A DNA stretch of 64,000 bases. Origin: Nitrosomonas sp. (lineage in GTDB: Bacteria > Pseudomonadota > Gammaproteobacteria > Burkholderiales > Nitrosomonadaceae). Positions 19,288 through 28,869 of the stretch are shown here, piece after piece. The position numbers and the translations under genes were made by a program. The notes beneath the pieces were generated by a model. It made no database searches. It was not told where the DNA came from and saw only the letters and a program-made list of their open reading frames with translations. Numbering within the stretch: the first letter of the stretch is position 1; every line of letters starts with the position of its first letter. Where the stretch lies: positions 1-64,000 of the forward strand of contig JADJES010000006.1 of NCBI GenBank assembly GCA_016708955.1, given 5' to 3'.

Positions 19288-19818
19288 ATGTTTAAAAATA
19301 ATTATTTGAATCGTTTTGTCGTATCACGGCAGTCTAATGGAATAAAAGGGCTGTTTTTTATTTTCTTTTTATTTCTTTTGATTCCATCAGTTGGTTGTTC
19401 AAAAGAAGCTGTTCCGGTAGCGGAGGATCCTGTAATCGAAAAGAGAATGTTGGCGTTAACAATGGATTTACGCTGCTTGGTTTGTCAGAATGAATCTATT
19501 GCCGATTCACGTGCTGATTTTTCAAATGATATAAGACGTGAAATTCGTGAACAAATTAAGGCAAATAAGACCGACCAGGAGATTGTTCAGTTTTTAGTTG
19601 ATCGATATGGAGATTTTGTTCTTTATAACCCGCCAATGAAACCCACGACAATACTTTTATGGTTTGGCCCTGTTATTTTATTCATAATTGGATTGGGATC
19701 ATTGATAGTTTATCTCAGACGCCGTCGGGTTCAAATCCAGGATGTATCGCTCTCTCAAGTGCAACTTGAGAGAGCTGAAGCTTTACTGAATGAAAATAAA
19801 AAAGGTAAGAACGTATGA
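19288..19818 (+). CDS. ccmH: CcmH, apocytochrome-binding thioredoxin-like protein
   Basis: The 176-residue protein begins with a signal/anchor region whose GC (VGCSKE) could be a lipobox. The redox motif is RCLVCQNESIADS near residues 63-75, and a C-terminal membrane helix lies at about 123-147. It cooperates with CcmG and CcmF. The stop overlaps the ccmI start (ATGA). Confidence 0.95.
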   Translation: MFKNNYLNRFVVSRQSNGIKGLFFIFFLFLLIPSVGCSKEAVPVAEDPVIEKRMLALTMDLRCLVCQNESIADSRADFSNDIRREIREQIKANKTDQEIVQFLVDRYGDFVLYNPPMKPTTILLWFGPVILFIIGLGSLIVYLRRRRVQIQDVSLSQVQLERAEALLNENKKGKNV

Positions 19819-21148
19819 CGTCATTTTGGGTTATTTCTGGCATTTTTATTGTAACAGCCTTGCTATTTATCATTCCCACGTTATTAAGAAATCGCGAGGC
19901 TCAGCTTGAAAATGTAGAACATGATGCTGTAAATATAACGGTTTATCGTGATCAAATTGCTGAGCTTGATAATGATTTAGAAAATGATATCCTGACCCAG
20001 GAACAATATAACAAAAGCAAACAAGAGCTACAGCAACGTATGTTGCAAGATGTTTCTGAGAGAGAAAAAATGGTTGTCAAGAAAAATAAGAAAATTCATA
20101 ATATTGCGATATCTACCTTTATAACATTGACTTTACCTCTTGCTGCAGTTTTTCTGTACATGGTTATTGGTGACACGCGAGGATTATTGCCACAAGCACA
20201 GCTTGCCAATGCAACTCAAATGAATCGTGGAAGTGGTAGCGACTCACCCGCAGGCCATGACAATTTTTCTTCAGTTCTAGAAAATCTTATTGCACGATTA
20301 GAAAAAAATCCTGAAGACATTGAGGGATGGATAATGCTAGGTAGAACCTACGCGATCATGGAACGCTATGCTGAAGCCAGTAATACTTATGCAAAGCTAG
20401 TCGAACTGGTTCCTGACAATCCGCAAATACTCAGCGATTATGCGGATGTACTGGCAATGAAGAATCAAGGAAATTTGACGGGAAAACCTGCCGAATTGAT
20501 TTATGAAGCATTGCGCATTGATCCACAGTATCCAAAAGCTCTGGCATTGGCAGGTACGATTGAGTTTGAACAAGAAAAATTCGAACAAGCAGCAGTGCAT
20601 TGGGAGAAATTATTAGAAGTGATCCCTGTTGACTCCCAGTTGGCTAAATCAGTTAAAACCAGCATTGCAGAGGCTAAACTATTGTCCTCTGGCGGTAAAG
20701 GAATAACAGCGGAGCAGCAAACTAAAGCAACTGATTCACAACAAGAAGCTAATACTCTTTCGGAAAAAGCCACTTCTGACTCGCCTACTGCGACTGAGCC
20801 AGTATTGCTTTCAGTTTCTGGTCAAGTAACCATTAGTCAAGAATTGGCATCAAAAGCCTCACCGAGTGACACTTTGTTTATTTACGCAAGGCTAAAACAG
20901 GACCTAAAATGCCTTTAGCGATTTTACGCCTGAAGGCAAGTGATCTTCCAGCTACATTTACATTGACAGATGATATGGCCATGACACCCACGATGAAAAT
21001 GTCTAGCTTCCCTGAGGTGGTTATTGAAGCAAGAATTTCTAAATCAGGACAGGCTGTTCCTGCTAGCGGAGATCTTCAAGGGTTTAGTGATCCTGTCAAG
21101 ATTGGCAATAATACGATTGCGGTAGTAATCAATAAACAAGTACCATAA
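19815..21148 (+). pseudogene. ccmI: CcmI, apocytochrome chaperone, with a one-base frameshift
   Basis: The first frame has two membrane helices, a heptad region between them and TPR repeats (EGWIMLGRTYAIMERYAEA, about 170 onward). It stops at 20918. A second frame continues with the C-terminal domain (MPLAILRLKASDLPATF ... KSGQAVPASGDLQG) to 21148. Adding one G at GG 20890-20891 reads ARAKTGPKMPLAIL and restores one protein of about 444 residues. CcmI presents apocytochromes to CcmF/H. A homopolymer consensus error is the likely cause. Confidence 0.9.
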
Positions 21149-21156
21149 TATAATTA

Positions 21157-21618
21157 ATGATAACACTTGATCATGAGGTAAGTGATTTTGTATTGCCATC
21201 GACTGGCGATAAGGAATTTTCACTGGCAGCCAATGTTGGAAAGAATGTGGTAATTTATTTTTATCCAAAAGATGATACACCAGGCTGCACAACAGAAGGC
21301 CAGGACTTCCGTGATCATTGGCAGGCTTTTACTGAGAAAAACTGTGTAATTGTCGGTGTTTCTCGTGACAGTATCACATCGCATGGAGATTTTAAGGGAA
21401 AAATGCAATTTCCTTTTGATCTGTTAAGTGATGAGGATGAGGAAATTTGTAAGCTATTTGATGTTATTAAAATGAAAAATGTGTATGGTAAGCAAGTTCT
21501 TGGCATTGAACGTAGTACCTTTGTTATAGATGCCCAAGGCATATTGAGAAAAGAATGGCGTGGTGTCAAAGTGCCGGGGCACGTACAAGAAGTTTTGGAT
21601 TTTGTTAGCACTTTATAA
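21157..21618 (+). CDS. bcp: Bcp/PrxQ-type thioredoxin-dependent peroxiredoxin
   Basis: The 153-residue protein has the peroxidatic site YFYPKDDTPGCTTEGQDFRD at about residues 32-51, with the resolving cysteine missing from the usual CxxxxC position (GCTTEGQDF). It reduces peroxides using thioredoxin. It follows ccmI by 8 bp and may be co-transcribed with the ccm genes, which makes sense for redox-active haem handling. Confidence 0.93.
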   Translation: MITLDHEVSDFVLPSTGDKEFSLAANVGKNVVIYFYPKDDTPGCTTEGQDFRDHWQAFTEKNCVIVGVSRDSITSHGDFKGKMQFPFDLLSDEDEEICKLFDVIKMKNVYGKQVLGIERSTFVIDAQGILRKEWRGVKVPGHVQEVLDFVSTL

Positions 21619-22150
21619 TAGCGTACATAAATTGCAGTTATCAACAGACATTAGGTTTTGATGGATACCCTGAACACTTCCTCGGTTATCATAGAAATTG
21701 TAGGTTCTATTTTCAATGTGTTTTCCCTCTTGCGCGTACGTATTAAGAATCTTTAGCAGTGCGTGTGGGGGGGGGCGTTTATATTTTTCTAAGCGCTGAT
21801 TACTCAGAGCTTGCGCAGCAAGTGTAAGTGACTGATTTAATTGATTAATATTTTATGTTCTGGTATAGTATAACTGGAGTTTCACGCTTTTTTATGAGCC
21901 GATGATTCAATTGTCTGGAATTTTGGATTATCGGGATTTTTTTCTGAGTGACAAAATAGTATTGATATCGACCCTGTTGACAGTAGGGAAAAAATCGAAA
22001 TATATCCTTTAAATACAGTAAGATATGATTGCGGCGACGCACGGTTTTGTTATAATTTCATCTGTTAAGTAACCTGAAACCAATAAAAAAAGGCATCGCC
22101 GCATGTTCATTCTACGCAATATCCTCTTCCCCTCCAACAGGAATTTAACC

Positions 22151-23496
22151 GGTTCATCCGGCAAGTGCACTTGTTAGTCAGAAATGCATGTTGAAATAAA
22201 GTGAATTAAAGGTTGAAATTATCTCTGATTTTCAACGAAGAGGTTTTTTCAACATGTCGACCAGTTTGCTGTATCACGCCTTTGGTATAGTTGGTTATTT
22301 TTATCAAAGCACTTGTTTTATTGCGGGTGTCATAGTTGTTGCAATACAAGCGGATCATTGGCGATTGAGATGTCCGGTATGTAAAAGCCGCGAGATACAT
22401 TGCCGGGGAAAGTTGGTTAGACGCTTCAGGACAGTACCGGTAGGTCAAAAAGCAGTCTATATCGACCTTCCAGTTCAGCGGGTAGAATGCACCCGATGCC
22501 AAGCAGTTCGTCAGGTAAAGATACAGTTTGCTGATGAGCACAAGCGCTACACGTTCTTTCGAAAGATTGGTTTTGGACTCTCTAGGCACATGACCATCCA
22601 GGCAGTAGCACGCCATCTTGGAGTGAGCTGGGATCTGGTTAAGGGAATACAGAAGGACAATCTGAATAAACGTTATCGGTTGCCGAAATTGGCCAAGATA
22701 AAACGCATTGCGCTGGATGAAATATACCAAGGCAAGAAGCTGGGTTATTTAACGATAGTTCTGGATCTTCAACGTGGGGCAGTGATTTTTGTTGGCAATG
22801 GGAAAGGTGCCGATGCACTGATTCCGTTTTGGAAGCGTTTGAAACGATCGGTGCACGGATTGAAGCGGTTGCGACCGACATGGGGCCAGCATACATCAGT
22901 GCGGTGCGGGCTAATATCCCAGATGCAACGCTAGTGTTCGATCACTTCCATATTATTAAGCTGTTCAACGAAAAGTTGACAAAACTGCGTCATGATCTGC
23001 AACGAGAAGCAGAAAATGGGTTGGGCAAACCCGTTTTGAAGGGCATTCGCTGGCTGTTGCTGAAGAACCCTGACAACCTGGATGACAAGCGCAATGAACG
23101 TCAACGTCTGGACGAAGCATTAAAGCTCAATGAGCCCTTGGCAACGGCCTATTACATGAAAGAAGAGTTACGCAATATCTGGCATCAACCGGATAAACTC
23201 TCAGCTCAAAATGCATTGGATGAATGGGTAAAAAAGCCGCTGCTTCGGATGTCAACATGCTCAAGCAATTCTCTAAAACTATTGCAGCACACCGCTCAGG
23301 TATCCTGGCTTATTTCGATTTTAATGGTTTATCAACCGGGCCGTTGGAAGGTACCAACAACAAGATAAAAACTTTGCACAAAATGGCCTATGGTTTCAGA
23401 GATGTCGAGTTCTTTAAACTCAAAATTATGGCGCTGCATGAAACCAATTATGTCCTTGTCGGTTAAACCCAAAAGTACGCACTTGCCGGATGAACC
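22151..23496 (+). mobile_element. ISL3-family element, copy 1, inserted in IS4-like copy A
   Basis: The ends are perfect 18-bp inverted repeats, GGTTCATCCGGCAAGTGC at 22151-22168 and its complement at 23479-23496. An 8-bp target duplication, ATTTAACC, lies at 22143-22150 and 23497-23504. The length is 1,346 bp. Removing the element and one duplication restores the uninterrupted sequence found in IS4-like copy B. All this fits the ISL3 family. Confidence 0.96.
22254..23466 (+). pseudogene. ISL3-family transposase, copy 1 (frameshifted)
   Basis: The N-terminal zinc-finger region has RCPVCKSREIHC and RVECTRCQAVR. The DDE domain includes ALDEIYQGKKLGYLTIVLDL, VATDMGPAYI and GTNNKIKTLHKMAYGFRD. 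Three frames are needed: breaks lie near 22848 (TCGGTGCACGG, one G short) and near 23236. Near 22545-22590 copy 1 also lacks three bases relative to copy 2, changing RSFERLVLD to FFRKIGFG. It is probably non-functional as written. Confidence 0.9.
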
Positions 23497-25010
23497 ATTT
23501 AACCACCGTTGCAAAGGCGATGAACGAGGTGTCTGGTTTGTTTATACGCTCCTGGCTGTTATCACTCATTTCACTTCTTCACGCAGCGCCAACCTATTGC
23601 GATGCTTGCAGGTATTGTTCGGGCTGTCGCTTAGTCAGCGTCGATTTTACATCTTCATGGCCTCATCAAAATTGCCTTGGTCACGCCTCTGGACGACGCT
23701 GTGGTCTCTGATACCCAGCCCGACGACAAAGGACGGCTATTGCTGGCCTTGGATGACACCATCAATCCCAAGACTGGCAAAAGATTTTCGGCTGCGCGTC
23801 TTTCTTTGATCATGCTGCCAAGACCAATCAATCGAAATACCCCTGGTCACAAAATGTTGTGTCCATCGGTTTATTAAAAATTGTCAAAGGCCGCTGGGCT
23901 TGCTTACCGCTGGCGTTTCGTTTCTATCACATGGAAAAACGATAGCGACCAAGAAGGTTAGGGTTGAGGGCAAGATACCATCGTTTCAAACCAAATTTGA
24001 GCAGGCCATCGAAATGCTGCTGGAAATTTCTGCCGCTTTTCCTGGCACCCCCATTGCTGATCGTTACCGATAGCTGGTTTGGAAACGACGGCTTGCTTAA
24101 ACCGATGCGCAAAACCGTTGGACAGCACTGTCATATGCTTTCCAGATTGCGCGTCAATACCACTTTGTTTGCGTTACCACCCGAACACCAAAAACATCAG
24201 CTCGGCCGATCCAGAAAGTATGGCGACAAGATGGGCAATGCCACAACGCTGGCCAATGAATTCCATGAACGCGCTACCACTTATTCGGTTAACCTCTACG
24301 GCAAACAACGCGATGTTCTGGCCTTTGACAACATCATGATGTTGAAAACACTCAAATGTGCCGTGCGCGTTGTTTGGATCTATCGAAGATCACAATGGGT
24401 CGCACTCTTTACCACCGATCTCGATCTCACCGTCGAGCAGATTATCGAATACTACGGCGCACGCTGGAAAATCGAAGCCGCTTTCAAAGAGATCAAGCAG
24501 GAAATCGGTAGCTCAAAAAGCCAAACTCGAAACTACCATGCCGTTACCAATCATCTCAACTTCTGCATGATGGCCGCCACCGTAACCTGGATTTATGCCG
24601 ATCACCTTGATAAAACACCGCAGCGTTGTTACGCTGTTAACAATCGAAGTCACTTTGCCTTTTCCGATGTCAGAAAACTGATTACTCAGGCTGCGCTCAA
24701 TAAGGATTTTGTTAGCTTTTGCCCTAAACCAGATAAACCCATTCTTAATTCTTTTATCGATGCATTATTGCGTATGGTTGCTTAAGGGAAAATGTAAAGT
24801 TTAGTGCAAAACGGTGAAACTTCAGTAGTATAATAGTGCACGTAAATATGTGAATTAACACAATAAACCGTGTACTCACATTCGGTATATCAGCCAAAAA
24901 AACTGCCACTCGAAGGATTGAGGTTCCCCCTGTCTTTCGTCTTCCAATGGATGAACAGTAAAGTGGACCCCGCAGTCAAGACAATAATAGAATGAATTTA
25001 AGAGGGTACC

Positions 25011-25940
25011 CTATTCATGCAGCGGAACGGCGCTGCCCCGATTTTTTGTTTCTATTTCTGATGAAATGTTTTCTGTTTTGCTGTATTTGTCGATAATCTT
25101 TGCTCCGCCCCCGCTTGCTGTCAGGTAAACCTTGTCCGGTGTGCTGTATTCCAGCGACTGATGCATCCTTTTCGTGTTGTAAAACGTAAAGTATTCTGCC
25201 AAACCAAGCATTAAATCAGTCATTGTTGCATACCCTTTCAGGTAAACATCTTCGTGTTTGACACTGCGCCAGAGCCGTTCCACAAAGATATTGTCCGCTG
25301 CTCTGCCACGCCCATCCATGCTGATGGCAATGCCACGCGCTTTGAGTGCGCCGATGAAACCGTCACTGGTGAACTGACTGCCTTGATCGGTATTGAATAC
25401 GTCAGGCACGCCATGCAACTGCAGTGCCTGCTCTAAACAATCCACACAGAATCGACTATCCAGTGTATTCGATAGCCGCCATGACAGCACTTTACGTGAG
25501 TACCAGTCAATGATCGCCACCAGATACACAAACCCTCGCGGCAGGCGAATGTACGTGATGTCTGTGCTCCACACTTGGTTGGGGCGATCAATCGACATTC
25601 CTCTGAGCAAGTACGGATAAACCTTGTGTCGCGGGTGTCGTCGGCTGGTGTGTGGCCCCGGTGCCATACCGGCAAGGCATAATATGCCCATCAATCTTTG
25701 TACACGCTTGCGGTTGATTGTGTACCCCAAACTTTGTAAATAGTGCGCAGTCTTGCGACTGCCGTAAAACGGGTGTCGTGTGTATTCCGCGTCAATTAGT
25801 GCCAGTAAAGCCAGTTCCTGTTCATCCGGTTTCATAGCCAGGCGGGGCGCATAAACAGTGGAACGCGCCACGCCGGTTAGTTCACATTGCCGCATCAGTG
25901 GCAATGGCTCCGTCGCACCGACCCATTGTTTACGCAACAC
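25011..25940 (-). CDS. IS3-family transposase OrfB
   Basis: The frame has about 309 residues with an HTH_21 region (GSRKTAHYLQSLGYTINRKR) and the rve integrase core. The DDE residues are in WSTDITYI, FNTDQGSQF and ADNIFVERLW, and the C-terminal YNTKRMHQSLEYSTPDKV is typical. It overlaps the end of orfA, so the active protein is probably an OrfAB fusion made by -1 frameshifting. The tail after PDKVY is longer than usual. Confidence 0.9.
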   Translation of the reverse strand: MLRKQWVGATEPLPLMRQCELTGVARSTVYAPRLAMKPDEQELALLALIDAEYTRHPFYGSRKTAHYLQSLGYTINRKRVQRLMGILCLAGMAPGPHTSRRHPRHKVYPYLLRGMSIDRPNQVWSTDITYIRLPRGFVYLVAIIDWYSRKVLSWRLSNTLDSRFCVDCLEQALQLHGVPDVFNTDQGSQFTSDGFIGALKARGIAISMDGRGRAADNIFVERLWRSVKHEDVYLKGYATMTDLMLGLAEYFTFYNTKRMHQSLEYSTPDKVYLTASGGGAKIIDKYSKTENISSEIETKNRGSAVPLHE

Positions 25941-26233
25941 TATTGGCTGATCCCGGACTTTTTTTTAAGCCAGTCCAATTCCATCTTCAATCGACCGATT
26001 TCGGAATACAGTCGTTCCGAACTCGCTGACGGATCAACAGGCTTCACACCGCGCTTGGTCTCAAATAGGCTCGATGCCTGCTCTTGCAGTTCCTTCTTCC
26101 ATAAACCAACTTGCGTCGGATGCACACCAAACTCTTGACCAATTTCATTCACCGTTTTGATGCCCCGAATTGCTTCAAGCGCTACTTTAGCCTTCAATTC
26201 ACCCGTAAAATTCTTTCGCTTTACTCCCGTCAT
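25940..26233 (-). CDS. IS3-family transposase OrfA
   Basis: This 97-residue protein has a helix-turn-helix (KAKVALEAIRGIKTVNEIGQ and QVGLWKKEL), then a leucine-zipper-like end (LYSEIGRLKMELDWLKKK). It binds the IS ends. It begins MTGVKRKNFTGE with GGAGCAGG upstream. Confidence 0.92.
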   Translation of the reverse strand: MTGVKRKNFTGELKAKVALEAIRGIKTVNEIGQEFGVHPTQVGLWKKELQEQASSLFETKRGVKPVDPSASSERLYSEIGRLKMELDWLKKKSGISQ

Positions 26234-26302
26234 TTCCTGCTCCTTTTTTAGCAGGATACCATCTTAATTTACTGTCCTGAAAGGAGGGCCCACTATACAG
26301 TT

Positions 26303-26999
26303 TTATGCTGTCAACTTTTCCTTCTGTTGAGTGATTAACCAGTCATTTAGAAACTTCATTGGTGATTTATAGCCTAACGTCGAGTGCTGCCGTTTCCGGT
26401 TGTAGAGTACCTCGATGTACTCGCTCGTTCTTGAAGCTGTTGAACCAACTTTCTGTTGGGGCATTATCCCAGCAATTACCTTTACGGCTCATCGAACAGA
26501 TCATGCCGTATTTCTTGAGCTTTCTCTGAAATTCTTTGCTGGCATATTGGCTACCCCGATCTGAGTGGTGCATCAATCCTGCTGCAGGTTTCTTGCGGAA
26601 CCATGCCATTGTTAGCGCATCTGTGACGATGCCTGCAGTCATGCGCGGTTTCAGCGACCAGCCAACCACCTCGCGGTTAAACAGATCAAGCACAATAGCC
26701 AGATATAACCAGCCCTCACCTGTCCATAGGTAAGTGATATCGGATGTCCAGACCTGATTAGGCGCGACCGGGTTGAAATTCCGATCTAGCAGATTCGGTG
26801 CAATCGACAGATTGTGCTTGGAGTCCGTTGTTACCTTGTAGCGCCGCTTGTGCCTTGCACGAATGTCGTTCTCTCGCATCAGACGTTCAACCCGCTTCTT
26901 GCAAGCTGGAAACCCACGGTCACGCAATTCTCTGACCATTCTCGGACTACCGTAGATCCCCTTGAGTTCGGCATGAATAGATTGGATCAGCATTAGCAT
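26303..26999 (-). pseudogene. IS3-family element 2, truncated and internally deleted OrfB
   Basis: The segment from LIQSIHAELKGIYGSPRMVREL carries the DDE core with WTSDITYLW, HSDRGSQYAS and NCWDNAPTESWF. After FKNER the frame changes, but the alternative frame reads EYIEVLYNRKRQHSTLGYKS and goes on to a natural stop at 26303. About 15-20 codons between these parts are lost. The N-terminus and OrfA are absent, because the IS1595 end begins at 27001. Confidence 0.88.
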
Positions 27000-27264
27000 T
27001 CCTGATTAGAAAGATTCTTCAGCCAAACCCGATTTTTTCTATTAATAAGGCGCATACTGACCCAAACAAACCCATCAAAGAGAAATTGCCATGGCTATGA
27101 ACCGTATCCAATTCCAAGCAGGTTTGTCCTTACCTGCATTCCTTACGCAGTTTGGCACAGATGAGCAATGCGCTGATGCATTGGAAGCACCCCGATGGCC
27201 GCAAGGATTCAGTTGCCCAGGCTACGGCAACGCGAATTACTACTTGCTTAAGGAACCTCTGAAT

Positions 27265-28869
27265 CTGAAGTTTCACCGTTTTGCACTAAACTTTACATTT
27301 TCGCTTAAGCAACCATACGCAATAATGCATCGATAAAAGAATTAAGAATGGGTTTATCTGGTTTAGAGCAAAAAAGCTAACAAAATCCTTATTGAGCGCA
27401 GCCTGAGTAATCAGTTTTCTGACATCGGAAAAGGCAAAGTGACTTCGATTGTTAACAGCGTAACAACGCTGCGGTGTTTTATCAAGGTGATCGGCATAAA
27501 TCCAGGTTACGGTGGCGGCCATCATGCAGAAGTTGAGATGATTGGTAACGGCATGGTAGTTTCGAGTTTGGCTTTTTGAGCTACCGATTTCCTGCTTGAT
27601 CTCTTTGAAAGCGGCTTCGATTTTCCAGCGTGCGCCGTAGTATTCGATAATCTGCTCGACGGTGAGATCGAGATCGGTGGTAAAGAGTGCGACCCATTGT
27701 GATCTTCGATAGATCCAAACAACGCGCACGGCACATTTGAGTGTTTTCAACATCATGATGTTGTCAAAGGCCAGAACATCGCGTTGTTTGCCGTAGAGGT
27801 TAACCGAATAAGTGGTAGCGCGTTCATGGAATTTATTGGCCAGCGTTGTGGCATTGCCCATCTTGTCGCCATACTTTCTGGATCGGCCGAGCTGATGTTT
27901 TTGGTGTTCGGGTGGTAACGCAAACAAAGTGGTATTGACGCGCAATCTGGAAAGCATATGACAGTGCTGTCCAACGGTTTTGCGCATCGGTTTAAGCAAG
28001 CCGTCGTTTCCAAACCAGCTATCGGTAACGATCAGCAATGGGGTGCCAGGAAAAGCGGCAGAAATTTCCAGCAGCATTTCGATGGCCTGCTCAAATTTGG
28101 TTTGAAACGATGGTATCTTGCCCTCAACCCTAACCTTCTTGGTCGCTATCGTTTTTTCCATGTGATAGAAACGAAACGCCAGCGGTAAGCAAGCCCAGCG
28201 GCCTTTGACAATTTTTAATAAACCGATGGACACAACATTTTGTGACCAGGGGTATTTCGATTGATTGGTCTTGGCAGCATGATCAAAGAAAGACGCGCAG
28301 CCGAAAATCTTTTGCCAGTCTTGGGATTGATGGTGTCATCCAAGGCCAGCAATAGCCGTCCTTTTGTCGTCGGGCTGGGTATCAGAGACCACAGCGTCGT
28401 CCAGAGGCGTGACCAAGGCAATTTTGATGAGGCCATGAAGATGTAAAATCGGCGCTGACTAAGCGACAGCCCGAACAATACCTGCAAGCATCGCAATAGG
28501 TTGGCGCTGCGTGAAGAAGTGAAATGAGTGATAACAGCCAGGAGCGTATAAACAAACCAGACACCTCGTTCATCGCCTTTGCAACGGTGGTTAAATTCCT
28601 GTTGGAGGGGAAGAGGATATTGCGTAGAATGAACATGCGGCGATGCCTTTTTTTATTATTGGTTTCAGTTACTTAACAGATGAAATTATAACAAAAAACC
28701 GTGCGTCGCCGCAATCATATCTTACTGTATTTAAAGGATATATTTCGATTTTTCCCTACTGTCAACAGGGTCGATATCAGTACTATTTTGTCACTCAAGA
28801 AAAAATCCCGATAATCCAAAATTCCAGACAATTGAATCATCGGCTCATAAAAAAAGCGTGAAACTCCAG
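27265..28869 (-). mobile_element. IS4-like element, copy B
   Basis: The ends are CTGAAGTTTCAC (27265) and GTGAAACTCCAG (to 28869). A perfect 8-bp target duplication, CTCTGAAT, is at 27257-27264 and 28870-28877. The length is 1,605 bp. It is the reverse-oriented sister of copy A, without the ISL3 insertion. Confidence 0.95.
27305..28636 (-). pseudogene. IS4-like transposase, copy B (frameshifted)
   Basis: The longest piece, from MSIGLLKIVKGRWACLPLAF, includes the DDE aspartate in LLIVTDSWFGNDG and the Y-R-E-K signature. The N-terminal part (LQVLFGLSLSQRRFYIFMAS ... LLLALDDTINPKTGKR) is one base out of frame with it at GGCAAAAGATTTTCGG (28301-28316), a break shared with copy A. Near 27370 two extra bases and a substitution change the C-terminus. 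The natural stop is at 27305. Confidence 0.88.

Larger units (their letters stand above)
22103..24785 (+). pseudogene. IS4-like transposase, copy A (interrupted and frameshifted)
   Basis: The coding sequence starts at ATG 22103 (MFILRNI), is cut by ISL3 at 22150/23505, and resumes with ERGVWFVYTLLAVITHF. Later segments in different frames include LLLALDDTINPKTGKR, the DDE aspartate in LLIVTDSWFG and the Y-R-E-K signature, ending at TAA 24785. Against copy B it lacks an A near 23731, lacks an A near 23935 and has an extra C in the run near 24046-24051. It cannot make an intact transposase as written. The C-terminus, PKPDKPILNSFIDALLRMVA, looks correct. Confidence 0.88.
21874..24825 (+). mobile_element. 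IS4-like element, copy A, interrupted by an ISL3 element
   Basis: The ends are CTGGAGTTTCAC (21874) and GTGAAACTTCAG (to 24825), imperfect inverted repeats. A perfect 8-bp target duplication, TAGTATAA, flanks it at 21866-21873 and 24826-24833. Without the nested ISL3 unit and its duplication the element is about 1,598 bp, close to the 1,605 bp of copy B. The transposase carries the IS4 Y-(2)R-(3)E-(6)K signature in YGARWKIEAAFKEIK. Confidence 0.93.
24959..26297 (-). mobile_element. IS3-family element 1
   Basis: The outer ends, TAAAGTGGACCC at 24959 and the complement of TATAGTGGGCCC ending at 26297, are imperfect inverted repeats. A 3-bp repeat, CAG, flanks them (24956-24958 and 26298-26300), as IS3 elements often leave. 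It contains two overlapping frames, orfA and orfB, on the minus strand, and both look intact. The exact borders are inferred from these repeats. Confidence 0.8.

Noticed and set aside
21766..21776. Run of nine G after bcp as a phase-variable switch
   Set aside because: It lies in no gene and near no recognisable promoter; only its length is notable.
22143..23504. CRISPR-like spacing of repeats in the IS island
   Set aside because: The repeats are pairs of IS ends and target duplications, not regularly spaced direct repeats; no cas genes are present.
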